From NCBI RefSeq assembly GCF_041146795.1, contig NC_135179.1, positions 28,735,047-28,799,046 on the forward strand: 64,000 nt of DNA. The letters run 5' to 3'. Shown here in pieces: positions 48,600 to 60,745 of the stretch (position 1 is its first letter; every line of letters starts with the position of its first letter). Source of the stretch: Maylandia zebra (taxonomy: Eukaryota; Chordata; Actinopteri; Cichliformes; Cichlidae). Both the position numbers and the translations under genes were made by a program. The notes beneath the pieces were generated by a model that was not told where the DNA came from, ran no database searches, and worked only from the letters and a program-made list of their open reading frames with translations.

Positions 48600-48668
48600 T
48601 TCGGAAGTAAGAGGTTTTAGTGCTGCTTGACACTATTCACAGCTACCAGCTGAAGCTGAAGGGCTCAA
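48600..48668 (+). other. thada: Probable thada 5' UTR exon 1
   Basis: A GTGAGT donor at 48669 and the CACACAG acceptor at 48929, 11 bp before the start codon, imply a non-coding first exon ending at 48668. Its 5' end is a guess. Confidence 0.45.
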
Positions 48669-48929
48669 GTGAGTAAAGCACATGCTGAACAGAGTTAAAT
48701 GCTTTTTACATTTAATTTTGCGGGCGTGTAGAGCTGCTCTAGTAAAGCCGCGGTTTGTTGTTTTGTTGTTTGAGGGTTTGTTGTATCGGTCTTGCCTTTC
48801 ATTTTGCACGTGTATTCAGTCTCGAGCAGCTAGCAGTAGTTGGCTAACATCTAGCAGCAAGAATTTCAAGCAGTAAATAAGCTCCTATTTTGTTTGGTTG
48901 TTTCTAAATTATGTTTGTTCCTCACACAG

Positions 48930-51900
48930 AGGCAGAGCCATGGTAGTGAAAAAGAAGACTTCCAAAGTGGAGGCTGTGGCGCTGGATGAGGAGAAACTGC
49001 ACAAGCTGTTAGGTAAGGGAGTAAAAGTACAAATAACTGTGCCTAAAAAGTTATTATAACAGTAAATAAGTCTCATCATACATTGCAGGTAGAGCAGTCA
49101 CTGTGTGTACCCTTCATTGGATGTTACGCATGTCTTATAATATTTATTTTGACCTTTTCCCAGCATCCCTCTCGGTTGATGGAGGAGAAGATGGAGTCAG
49201 GCAGGTTGCCCAAACCCTGCAGTCCTGTTTGGAGCTGACAGAGCCGGTGCAGCAGATCCAGCTGGTTAAAAAGGTCTGTCTGGTATAGAACGGTATGAAT
49301 AGTGTGATAAATGGACTGGTTCTTATATAGTGCTTTTCTACTCTGCTTGAGCATTCAATGCAACTAAGACTAAGATATCCAAGCAAGATGTTAGCTGCAG
49401 ATCGTTTAGGTCTAGTAAGTGGTAAAGTGGAACAGACGTGTGAGATCAGCGTATGTCGGTCTCTCCGATACTTACACGTCCCATGTTTCCTGCTTCCAAG
49501 ACCTCAGCTGTTCACTTGCTGCCCGATTCATCCCACCCTTTGATAGGTACCACTGTAAATGAGATCATAAATGTTTTCACTTCTCCAGGTTTTAATGTTT
49601 GTTTGTTTTCCATACTTCATCAGGCAGGGTCCCAGCTGGAGGCACTGAGTGATGAGCAAATGGGCGGAGTTCTTTTAGATGCTTGTCTACACACGCTAGC
49701 TGTGGTCTACACCTCCCTGCAGTCCAAGAACCCCCTCCGAAGAGCCATTGCAAGGTAGACATATGCTTCATTTTCTTCTATATTCATTTGTGGACAAGCT
49801 GAGCCTGAGCAGCTGTTTATTTGTGGTTTTAAGGGAGAAGATGTAAAGAGGCCATAGTAGCTGATTTATCTTTTCTCTTATGTGTCTGTTTGTTCTTCGT
49901 CAATTCTGAGGCCCTCAGATAAATAACTTGTCTGTGTTGCACTTCTCAGTGCCTTGGGTTCAGTACCAGCTTGGCTTCAGGAGCAGACTGTGAGCTGCTT
50001 GGCTGGTTGCTTGTCTGATTGTCTTTCCAGCACGTATTCAGACCGGTATCCCCACATCGTCGACTCCATCACTGCCTGTCTGGATGGCTTCCCTCTCGGT
50101 TAGTGGTTACTTTTGCTCTTTGTGTGATCACTGCTAATATCAAACAACAGTTCATGTGCTATAAATAAGTACCAATCACGGCAAAATTGTACATCTACAG
50201 GTGAGAGCTGCATTAACAAACTATTACCGGAAGGTTAGTATCCACCTTATTTTAACCTGCTTTAACTTCATGTATTTTTGAGGAAAGCTAATGTCTCAAT
50301 CTCATCCCGTTGAGTCCTCTTCTCTTGTGTAGTTTTGCAGTTCCTTCACAAGGCGCTGAGTGAATACCTTCATCAAAACAGGTATGGCGGCATGCTCTTA
50401 TCCCTCAAATCACACTTCCAGTCTCTTTCATTGATTGGACTCTAGCTGGTGCTCATTGATTTCAATATTTTGTAGGTTTATATCCTCTGTGTAAACATTG
50501 ATACATGAGAAAATCTTACCAGCCTTGTATTTGTATCAAATTGTGTGCCTCTGTCGCCCTCTGCTGTTTTCCCAGTGGTCTTGTAGGACGCCACATTGCC
50601 CAGGCTCAGCTGATGCAGTCCTGTCTAGCTGCAGTGAAGACCTCCATGCTGGTCGTCCAGAGGTCTCAGGACACGATCAGCGTGGTTTTACAGGCCCAAC
50701 AGGACTGCTGCAGGCTGCAGGACACACTGGGTGACCTCTTGGGCTGCTACATACACATCCTCACTGATGGTAAGAAAGTTAGGAATTAACAAGACGAGCA
50801 GAGAACAAACAGCTGGAAGCAAACATGCAGATCCACCGTCATCTCACTGGAAAACAGGCAGCTGTCCTCATCAGTCACTGAATCCAAGACCTTTTCACTT
50901 AGATTTTAGGTATTCATTTTGTGTCAGGTGTAGATTTCAGTGGGAGGGAGGATACAGATCCCAGTTCTACCTTCTAGCTTTGACCACACACACTATGGTG
51001 TCCATGTGACCCTGTCCCCTCTCCCACCCTGAATGTGGCAACTGTTCCCTGTGATATTATCAGGATTTGGTATAACTCAGGATCCAGGCTCAGAAAAGTA
51101 CTTTGGGCAGGTTGATGAACTAATCAAATACTGTTTCCAACAATCCGTGTGTTACGTCCCCACTTAAAAGCTAGGCGATGAGGGTGGGGGACAGTAACAG
51201 TTAGATCCAGGTGGAATGAAAAGAACACCAGGCAGAGGTATTTAATATAAAATAGATCTTTATTGTAGGCAAACACCTCAATAATCATATAAATGGCAAC
51301 AACAAAAGGAGACAGCACCGCTGCTTTAATGAGAAATCAGGGAGGTTAACCCAAAGTGGTAATGACCACTTCAACAAAGGAAGCAACAATAAGGCTTCAA
51401 CAGAAAGAGACAGCAACGCTGCTTGCAAACAATATCCAGGCAGGCCACACAAACTAATGAAGGCTGCCGTCACTCATGGGCAATCACTGCTCAGTTAAGC
51501 ACTACTCACAAAGAGCCACGCAGCAGGCTGTTCCACACCTAAGCCAGTAGCACACTCTGACCAGCACAGAGGAAATCCACCAGAAACCTCTCCCTCCTCT
51601 TCCACACTGCTCTTCTCCAGCTTATATCACCCCTGAGGGTAATTGGTTGTAACGAGAGCAGATGAGCAGCAGGTGTGACCTAAAGGAGAAGGCAGGGGCA
51701 GAGGGAGGGGCCAGAACGAAGGAGGAGGAGAGGGAGAAGACAACACCACGCCCACACATTCCCACAGCCTCCCAGGATGTAACACCGTGAAACAAGTTCA
51801 GTTGTGATGCAAACAGGCTGAAGCGAACCTTTAATAGTGCGTTTTCTTTCTTGATTTCAGTCACAGCAAGGACTAACATAGAGAGGGTGTTCGTAGTGCA

Positions 51901-54900
51901 ATTCAGAACAATGAGAGAAAGTGACACTGTTGATGTTTGTGTGTATTCAGGGCCGCGTGTGCAAAAAAACCATCATAGGATTCTAACATTTAGCTCAAGC
52001 AGCCTCTGTTCTACTGAACAAAGTTATCACAACACCAGTGAAGGCATCATCACTGCTGTAGTTTATGGACGCACACACACACACTGTAGCTATGCAGGTA
52101 AAGCTTAATTGATTTATAAACATGGAATACATTTTTTTTTCATTGATTTGTCTCTACTCTGTTCTTCTTCCTGTCTTTAGAGGAGTTCATCCAGTCTGTC
52201 CAGAGCACAGCTGGCATGGCTGTGGTGTTATTGATCAGGTCTGTTATGGGCTCTGGAGACGATGTTGCATCAGTGGTGAGTGAAAGGGACTTTTATCACT
52301 CTATGTATACCATATAACACTAATAAATTACAATTGTAGTGTTTCTTCATATACAAATCTAAACTTAAGTAGTACCTTTTTTCAGATAAAAATTATATTG
52401 AGCTGCTGTAGTCCCTCAATACTGGGTCTCATACTGTCAAATTATTTATAAGGTTTTTTCATTGAAATTAATGAGTTATTTCTGTGTTGTTGTTGTTTTT
52501 CCTTCTGTAAGCAATAATGTTATACATTATTGCTTACAGAAGGAAGTACCAAAATCAGTCAGGTTCTTGCTTCTTACTGTCCTTCTGCTAAGTCAAATAT
52601 TTGATATCTTGCAGTAATATTTGATTCTTCTCTGGGCCTTGACTCGCAGTAAAGTCTTTGTCTTGTTCCTGTTTCTTTCATTTAAGGAAAAATTGTTCAT
52701 GCATTTGTGTCATCGCGTTTAGATTCTTGTAATGTCCTGTTTACCAGCTTGGACAAATCATCCCTTTCTCACCTCCAATCTATACAAAATGCATTAGTCA
52801 GACTACTATCTCGTTCTAGCAAGCGTGCTCCCATTACTTCAATTTTATATTCTTTACCCAATTCAGGGCTCTAGAGTGCGACCAATTTGGTCGCAAATGC
52901 GATCAAACTTTTCAGTGGTGCGACTAAAAATAAATATTTGGTCGCACCTGTGTGGAAAAAAAAAAAAAAAAATTCATTCGCTTATTACCCACCAGTCTAC
53001 CGTTGTTTACAGCGCTTTTTCTTTTTTCACTTAAATGACCTCAGACAAGAAAGCCTAATTTCTGCTGTTCAATACTGAAGAAATTTAAACTTCTTAAAAT
53101 TATGCAAAATTGCAGAATATTTATATGGTTATCGGCTATAAAAAGCCAGACCAGGAAAATCTCCTTCATGTTTTTCTGTTTTATTCTCAGTAACTTTCAC
53201 ACAAAGGCATCTGCTGTGATGTTCACAATTCTGATGAAGTCTCACATGTATCAGTACTGATACATGATCAGAGTTATAATATTTCTGACTGTCTGAGGCT
53301 AAATTGAATCGAATCAGGACTTTGAGAACCTGAATCGAATGGATTATAGAAATCAGTGATGATACTCAGCCCTAGTGAGCAGCCTAGGCCTGACAGAAGT
53401 GGATGTACTGTAGCTGTGGGTAATAAGAAAAGATGAAAAGAACTATTGATAACTTTTTTGTTAAGTTAAGGCCTGATCTGTCTGAAATTCATAGCCAGTG
53501 CTCTGACACGGTGCCATCAATCTTTGAATGCTGAAAAAGCACAGTGTATCCAGGAAACACATTATATGCTGCGATAAATGCACTGCCCAAGTGTCCCCTC
53601 TCCCCACGGCCTTTCAGCAGCATGCAACAGCAAACAGGTCATCAGAGGAGGCCGAGATGATGATTAAGTTTAACATTTTCTACAATATTGACAAAGCACT
53701 TTAAGCACAAGTTTGTTTGTTAATAATTTAGAAATGAATATTGTCTGTATGGACCCCCCCCCCCAAAAAAAAAAGAAAGTGCACATGTAAAACTGCGGTG
53801 TTAAGCGATGCGGTTGAAAAATTTGAGTGTGCCTAACTTTTGTGCCGGTACGCCTAAATTTTTAAAGTTAGGCGTACCGGTGCGCCCATGTCAAAAAGTT
53901 AGTCTAGAGCCCTACAATTGATTTTAGAATTCGTTTTAAAACTCTTATTTTAACATACAGAGCACTAAACGGCCGGGCCCCAGATTATTTATTCAAGCTT
54001 CTTACAAAAGACACTGCTGCTCGCTGTCTCCGCTCACAGAGTTTGAAGATGAGAGGGGACAGAACAGTTTACCACCACAGCTCCGTTTGGTTGACTCTGT
54101 GGAATCCTTTAAAAGGCAGTTAAAAACTTTACTGTTTAAACAAGCTTTCTGTTGATCAATGCTTTTTAGGTTGTTTTTTTCTTCAAATAATTTTATTTAC
54201 ATTGAACCTTTTATATTGTGTATATTGTCTGTTTTGTTACTTAACATTCTGTTTATTTTAATCTTTGTTTACAGCGCTTTGTGACTGCCTGTCTATGTAA
54301 AGCGCTTAATAAATAAACTTTACTTACTTAGATTGCAATTATAGTAAAATAAAATGTTTATTTATGTTTGTGAACTGCATTAAATAATGAAATCATAGAT
54401 TCTGGCTATAAAGGGGATCTTTTATGCTGTGTGTAGGTGTGCAGTTTGCTGCGTAGCTCTGTGCAGGATTTGGATTTGGCTCCTCAGTGGCTCAAGCAGA
54501 GGTGTGAGGGTCTGTGCAGCGGCGGACGCCCACCGGGTGTCTCTCTGTATCTGTGTCACGGTGCCCTTGCTATGCTGAGCTGGAAGGCTGCCCTACCAGG
54601 ACCACAGTGGGAACAGCTGCTGCTGCTGGTCCCAAACACACTGCTGGATCTAGATGTTAGGTAGCTCTGCTCTGATACCCAATTTCTATTCTGAATATTT
54701 TTCCAGATTCTGATGAAATGGAATGTGCTGGGATGCAGTTTACAACTTTTATTTTAAGTTTTGCTTTTGTTTTTTTTCCTTTCAATAGTATAAAGGAGTC
54801 GAGTACAGCCATGGTGGTGGCTCGGGTCCTGACTCTGTGGAGTGGGGCTGCCCTGGATTGCCTGCAGGGGCAGACACAGTTGTGTCCTCCCAGCCTCCAG

Positions 54901-57900
54901 CAATCCCTGAGTGGAGGCTCTGACCTACAGCGACACCTGCTGGAGCACATCTACTCCCACTGGGAGCATCCGCTGGATGGTGTCCGCCACCAAACCCGGT
55001 CCTTGTTCCGCAACCACCTCCTCATCCATCAGCACACCAGCCCGTCCGTCTCTGACCCCATCGAGGATCCGTACATCACCGACCTGACTCATAATCTACT
55101 AGGGCTTGAGTGGCATATGAGGGGTAAGTTTGGCTCCTTAGGCTGCCTGGTGGAGCTCTATGGGGCAGGGTATCTGCTTAACATCCAGCCCCAATTGCCT
55201 TCATGTCTCCTGGGTTTGATGGGTGACCAGACCTTAGCTCCGTATGCCAGCGACCTACTGGAAAGGCTGTTTGTCAGCCACAAGGCACAGCTGACGAGAG
55301 AGGCTGGTGCAGCAGCGGGAGAGGCGGAGGCTTGGATGGAGTGCTGGCACCAGACGTGGGTAACTCCTCTGCTGCATGTGTTGTGCCAATCCAGGCTGGA
55401 CCAAACAACGTACATCCTGGACTACTTCCTCCCCAAGCTGCTACGCTGTAGCCCCTCCAGTCTGGCACACATGGTGCAGGCCCTGCAGGACATGGCACCC
55501 ACAGGTAAAGACTTGCATGTCCTTTACATCTGCAGCTGTTTTCACTCAACCCTTATTTCTCAAATGCATATTAATGTCTCTCAGCTTGACAAACTGTTAT
55601 GAATGCAGTCAAAGAGTATATTCTATTGCAGTCCCAAATAATAAGCCATAATATTATTCTGCTATTTTGCTGTTCTTATTAGGTTCTGCTGGCAGCAGAG
55701 GAGCTCTAGGCGCTCTGATGACGTGCCTACGGGCAGCCAGGGCCCAGGGAGTCATACCGTCCACAGAGGGTGGTCTGTGGGGAGGACTAGTGCCGCTGTC
55801 CCTGCTCCAACAAGCTCTGATACACAAACATGATCAGGTAAGTCTGTCTGTGTCCTCAAAGCAGATGCAAGTGTTGCAAGTGTTCTTATGCATTCATCTC
55901 TCACTGTTCAGGTGAGGATGGATGCTTTGGGCTTGGTGTGTGAGAGCCACCGCAGCACAGAGGTTCTGACCTCACAGGAAATGGACCTGATCCGCCACTT
56001 CCTCCTGCCCAACCTCAACAGCCAGTCACCAGGCATCAGACAGCAAACAGTCAGCCTGCTAAAGAAGGTTAGCAGCCTTACACCCGAGGCTGTCTTTAAT
56101 GTTTGGAAATGCTTTTGCTGAGCAGAGCAGGCTGTGGATTTACGTGGAGGAAAACATTGAAATCGGCACTTAATGAAACTTTGAATGTTCTGCTACACAG
56201 CTGCTCTGCAGGGTGAAGGACAGCACTCAGCTGCTGCAGAAGAGACTGAGCCAGAAGAGAGACCAGGACGAGGGAGACACAGTCCAACACACTCTACGTC
56301 AGTACAAGGTAAACCACACACTCAGTTGTTTTGTTTTGTTTTCCAATAGTGTTGATATTTTTGTCTGATGAATTTATTTGTCTTGTTGCAGGCGTTCCTG
56401 TGCTGGCTGTGTGAAAGGCTGCTGGAAGTTTTGCTCCCTGGAGCCTCTTTTTCTAAATGCCTCACGTCTCTGCATCTGCTGGGTCTGCTGGGTCAGCTCT
56501 TTAGCTTCAGCACTGGTACATCAGCTGCTCGCTAGTCACCGTTTTGACTAAATTGCTCACTACACTGAACTAAAACTTCACTGATGTGTAAATATGCTGT
56601 ATTAGACTCCAAGGATTACATGCATGTTAATCAGGATTTGAGGCCTTATTTCAAGATCCCAAATAGTGTAGCTTTGCATGATTCAGAGTTCAAAATAATC
56701 CATATTATTCTAACTGGGCCTTGGTACAGCTTCTCTGTTCATCTGAAACCAGCTGTTTTAACTCCTCTCCCTCTAACTGAGCCGCCTTTGTAGACAGAAA
56801 CACAAAGGAAGTTAGTGCTGTGCTTAGAGCTGAGAGGACCGTATAGGATGGGGGTTGGCAACCCTGGGCACTCGTGCCACAGCTGGCACCCGAAGGGTTA
56901 ACTGATGGCACGACACACAGTGAATTAATCTGAAAGGTGCATTAAAAAATAAATGGCCGGGCCAGCGGTGCACATCGCAAATTAGCTCGCATAGACACAT
57001 TAGTTGTGCTGCTTCTTAATGACGGTATCTTATCTAACAACCCAAACTACCAGATTCAACTTGTAATTGGCTAAAAATCACTTAGCCTGCCGGTGGGAGG
57101 GATGTTGTTAGCTGGCAGGTTTTTTTCAAGCGATGTTGAAATTTCCAAATTTCGACACTTCAAAAGCTTCAGGAGCTGTCCGCTCAGCGCAGCATCGGCA
57201 CCGCGGACATACACGGATACATCCGAAGAGTCGAGACAGAATTCACAATGAGTTTTCTGGGCTTTCAGGTGTATGGACCAATGTTTTCTTTTCTGATCAA
57301 AGCAGAAAGCTTTAATGAGCAGCTGGATTTGTCTCGCATTAACTGGCTGAGTTAATGCGACATCGAAATGCAGCATTAAAACCTGGGCTATGTTTAACAT
57401 GAGCGTTCATCATTCTAACAGTGTAAATGAGAGAAATGAATGAAAACCAGAATGAGGCCCTTAAAGTTCCTTATGGCTAAACTGCCATCTGAGACTCAAC
57501 TTTTAATAAACTGTTTCAGGTGGTAAAACGGAAAGATGGTGGTGTTGGGCTCTGATATGCTGCAACAGTTTGGAGTCCAGAGCTGTGTTCAAGGACGCAG
57601 TAACAGTGATTCTTGGCACAATGCATGTATGTATGTGCCTGAACCAGCAGCTTGTCTGGTGCTGGCCAGCCTCTTTATTTTGATGCCAGCCTGGTGCTCC
57701 AGCTGCGTCAGCTGCATACTCTGCCTGTTGTCACAGACTGTCCCCTCCTGTGTTTTCTCAGAGCCTGATGTTTTCGCCCTCGGTGAAGTTGTGACCTCTA
57801 CATATGCTCAGAACGTCCTCTTCTGTGTCGCCAGCAATTTCCTGGAAGTCAAACAGCTCGCCTCGTCGTTAATACAGCAGCTCCCACCATCAGCTGTTGG

Positions 57901-59482
57901 ACTTGAGGTTCTGACACGCGTCTAAATAAAAGTTTCTGTTACTTCAAAAACAAAAAACTTTTTTTTCTTAGATTTTTGTAATTCTTGTTTTTGTTTAGTG
58001 CAGACATTGATCTCTGGTCTCTTTGTTTCCAGGTGCCCGAGAGGATGCGCTCCATTCTTCAGGCTGCTTTGGACCTTAGTACAAGCACCAAACCTTTTGA
58101 CAGCGTTACAGCTGCCCACCTCCTCAACCTGCTGCTCCCCCAGCAACACCTGAGCCAGTCTTTGCTGCACTGCGCCCAGCAGCAAGGCCTCGATTACCAG
58201 CCTCTTTCCATACCAGCCCAGGCTTCTGATATGCTCATTTTGGAGCTCAACACTCTGGCAGGTGAGATCCACGTTTGCAGACCAGCCTCAGAATTTCATG
58301 TGCATATAGCGTATGTTGAACTGTGCTGCTTTCTGTCCTCAGTGGTTCAGTTCTTGCTGCGCTGCCTGCAGTCTGAGGTGTCGAGGGCAGAGGCATCTCT
58401 GTTGCAGGCAGCTGCTTCCTTTCCTCTCTATGGCAGAGCTCACTGCATCACTGCTGTCCTGCAGCATCTAAACACAGAGTAAGAACAAGAATTGCATCTA
58501 CACAATATTCAAATTAGCCACGATCTCTTATCATGGGATTATTACATGTGTATATATGTGCGTGCGTGTGTGTGTTTAGGAGTTTGAGTCAGACTGAGCA
58601 GTGGAGATTCCTGGTGTCAGAGCTGGTTGCTGTGTGCTACAGGATGTCTGACGTGGTCTCCCCTGTAGTCCAGAGCTCCTCTCCAGAAGGACTCATCCCC
58701 ATGGATAATGACTCAGGTCTTCTATGTGCAGTATAACTACAAGTCTACACTGTAGAATTCATCAGGAAAACAGTTGCTGAAATTACAAGAACCCTGGAAC
58801 ACAAATAGAGAAACTGTTACATGCATAACACAAAAATGACACTGAAATCAGATGAAAAAACTCCAGCTTGCCTTGTTTGTGTTTTGGACAGAGACCTCAG
58901 CAGGGCTGCAGAAGATCCTGCAGGAGATTCAGCCCAGGGACACCAACGACTTCTTCACCAGCACAAGAGAGCTGGAGACACAGCAGGGGGACGATCACAC
59001 ACAGACCCCATCACTTGACACAGGTAATGTAAACATTTCCCTGGTATCTTGGCTCTTTAAGTGCAGTACCTGTGATCTCCTGGTGAGGGAAGTGTTTCAT
59101 GTGGTAACTTTACACGATGCACAGTCTGGACCCTGCAAGTTCAACAAGTGCAACTTCACAGTCATAATGGAAACTGAATAGTGTTAATGTGTAACACAAT
59201 CAAACAGAAATATTGAATTTGAGCACAGTATGAGACTTCCTGTTTCGACTGCATACAGAGGTTTAGTTTGCCACATTACTTAATAAGACAACCAAACCTT
59301 GCATGCATGTGCTGGCTGTAGGTGGTGAGGGCTATAGGGTGACGGCTCAGATGGTGCTGGTGTGCTGCTGGCGGACAATGAAGGAAGTGGCCATGCTGCT
59401 CGGACAGCTGTGTCAGAGCCTGCCTCTGCACTACACCAATGACAACGTGTGCACGCACACCGGGCTCATCACAGAGCAACAG
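48930..59482 (+). CDS. thada: THADA, N-terminal 1086 codons (gene continues past the window)
   Basis: Coding exons: 48940-49012, 49164-49273, 49624-49754, 49950-50098, 50201-50233, 50333-50381, 50576-50769, 52181-52275, 54437-54660, 54789-55504, 55683-55837, 55912-56067, 56201-56308, 56392-56515, 57762-57907, 58033-58261, 58343-58478, 58580-58716, 58892-59023, 59322-59482. All are GT-AG with continuous phase, totalling 3258 nt. Human THADA is 1953 aa, so a little over half is present. THADA is a large alpha-helical-repeat protein; the human protein and its yeast relative Trm732 partner the FTSJ1/Trm7 methyltransferase for 2'-O-methylation of tRNA position 32. The start MVVKKKTSKVEAVAL resembles the mammalian N-terminus. 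The exon after 59482 was not found before 64000. Confidence 0.94.
48940..52275 (+). CDS. thada: thada coding exons 1-8 (aa 1-278)
   Basis: The N-terminal helical repeats include SLQSKNPLRRAIASALGSVP, DRYPHIVDSITACLDGFPLG, ESCINKLLPE and HIAQAQLMQSCLAAVKTSML, each aligning in order with mammalian THADA. Exon 4 starts at 49950, well before a nearer-looking acceptor at 50030, because only that start joins the AG left by exon 3 and keeps the conserved repeat. Exon 5 is only 33 nt. Intron 7 holds a solo LTR and intron 8 a nested LINE/hAT. Confidence 0.9.
51150..51784 (-). mobile_element. Solo LTR with perfect 5-bp target duplication
   Basis: The 635-bp block begins TGTTACG and ends TGTAACA, and is flanked on both sides by CCGTG (51145-51149 and 51785-51789). 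It holds no coding sequence. A minus-strand AATAAA at 51259-51264 and a TATA-like GATATAAG near 51620-51630 indicate minus orientation, antisense to thada. A 5-bp duplication fits a Ty3/gypsy element, though other LTR classes are possible. The internal part was lost, as by recombination between LTRs. Confidence 0.85.
52499..52545. repeat. Perfect 22-bp inverted repeat with 3-nt loop
   Basis: The left arm at 52499-52520 is the exact reverse complement of 52524-52545, with TAT between. It lies in thada intron 8, at the upstream edge of the LINE fragment. Confidence 0.95.
52560..54335 (+). mobile_element. L2-type LINE 3' end, split by a hAT element
   Basis: 52560-52860 reads as degraded RT C-terminus (SSRLDSCNVLFTSLDKSS, LQSIQNALVRLLSRSSKRAP). 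After the insertion, 53920-54130 continues (IDFRIRFKTLILTYRALNG, RAPDYLFKLL, RCLRSQSLKMRGDRTVYHH), then a 3' UTR with TGTAAAGCGCTTAATAAATA and an ACTT-type tail near 54320. It lies in thada intron 8, in sense orientation. Confidence 0.75.
52864..53914. mobile_element. Non-autonomous hAT element inside the LINE fragment
   Basis: The left end is CAGGGCTCTAGAGTGCGACC and the right end is the inverse of TAGGGCTCTAGACTAACTTT, giving about 13-bp terminal inverted repeats. A 13-bp-arm hairpin (CCGGTACGCCTAA type) lies just inside the right end near 53850-53882. The flanks share CAATT, a partial target duplication. No transposase frame is seen. Confidence 0.65.
54437..55504 (+). CDS. thada: thada coding exons 9-10, conserved core
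   Basis: Exon 9 gives YLCHGALAMLSWKAALPGPQ. Exon 10, at 716 nt the largest here, gives HIYSHWEHPLDGVRHQTRSL, LEWHMRGKFGSLGCLVELYG, LMGDQTLAPYASDLLERLF and YILDYFLPKLLRCSPSSLAH. These are the most conserved blocks of THADA in the window and secure the identification. The donor is ACAG before GTAAAG at 55505. Confidence 0.95.
55683..59482 (+). CDS. thada: thada coding exons 11-20 (about aa 592-1086)
   Basis: Ten exons with short introns, except the 1.2 kb intron 14, which carries a hAT remnant. Helical-repeat blocks include LNSQSPGIRQQTVSLLKK, YAQNVLFCVASNFLEVKQL and CWRTMKEVAMLLGQLCQSLP (human CWRSMKEVALLLGTLCQLLP). Exon 18 uses a weaker GTCTTC donor at 58717. Exon 20 ends in EQQ, in phase 0. 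Confidence 0.9.
56855..57430 (+). mobile_element. Degraded hAT transposon (ZBED/SCAND-like) remnant
   Basis: The left part shows the terminal-type GGGGGTTGGCAACCCTGGGC at 56860. The plus strand at 57165-57352 reads DIHGYIRRVETEFTMSFLGF, GPMFSFLIKAESFNEQLDLS and RINWLS, which resembles the C-terminal half of hAT transposases of the ZBED5/SCAND3 type. It then stops. It lies in thada intron 14. The right end was not located. Confidence 0.6.
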
Positions 59483-60740
59483 GTGAGACCCCAGACACCA
59501 ATGCATACACCCCTCGCATCCTACTACTGCATTTATCTCATACACAACAGAGGGTAGTTCAGCACGTTAGTTATATTACTGTTGTTGAAAATATGAAAAT
59601 AAAATTGTTCTGACTGTGAACTTTTTTTATAGAAGTTTGATTAGCAGGTTATGGGCCAGGGTCAGTGATGTAAAACATCAAGTAATTGTTCATTCAAAGC
59701 TATAATTAATTATTAAGCTAGTTAAATGTGACAGTTTTCAAATGTTAGATGTTTTTAAGTTATATTACAAATCATTCAGACATTGTTAGTAATAATAGAC
59801 CTTCCTGACTCTCAGTTGCAACCTGTGGAGTGATTTCTGTGTGATGCAGGTAGAATTTTTTTGCATAAATTAAAAGCATGTCATGTTTCCTGAGCGAGTT
59901 CCCTTAATATCAGTCTGTCTGTTCCTATCGGTGGAAATGAGGAACACTAGCTAACAGTAACTTAGAATGAGTTAGTCACTGATTTGAACTCAGACCATGT
60001 ATTCAAAAACAGACTTGAAATGAGGACAACCAAGCAAACATGCTGTGGTTCAGATAGTATTTTGCCAGCACAATTAGCACAGGTGAGCAAATAAGCTAAG
60101 GTTAGATAGCTAGCTTCTACATCGAGCAATATGTTTGTACCAGCAGGCGAACTAACGCTCAGGAGTTATTCTGAGCGTGTGTAAAAGATAAGCTGGTAAT
60201 AGTCTGGTATACTTTTCTAATAATCAGACTGTCCCTTTAAAAAAAACCAGAGTCTGAGTACCACAGTGACCTGTTTGTATTCAAAGCCCCACATATCCCA
60301 CTCGTCCGTATTAACATAATGCTCCATTGTTGTTCCAAACTACGTGAAACATTGAGTCAGACTGTTGCATCGTTACCAATTAGAACCAATGCACCTGGGT
60401 GCAATAACAGAAACAAGCTGTGGAAGTGGGAAAGTATTAAGAGTCAGACAAACACTATCACCCAGTTTCCCAGACATGGATTAATTGTAGTCCTGGACAA
60501 GAAGAAAAATTCGGCTAAAAAAGACGAGGATTAAGTCACGTCTGGGAAAACAAGACAAACCATGTGAGCTTCAGTCTTTTCATATTATTTCTTGCCAGTG
60601 AAAAACTAAAATATTTCATACATTCACACATAGATTTTAAGCACAGCTTTTACCTTAAAAATTAACATTGTAGGTCATATGTTTTATAATTATTTTGTTT
60701 CATGTTTGATGTTGGATTTTAGGCATAGATGCTGACTCAA
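59483..60740. other. thada: thada intron 20, proximal part
   Basis: AT-rich intron sequence without recognised exon or repeat family. Confidence 0.45.
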
Positions 60741-60745
60741 ATCAG

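Noticed and set aside
57536..57925. 129-aa plus-strand frame
   Set aside because: It overlaps thada exon 15 in the wrong frame and mixes intron sequence.
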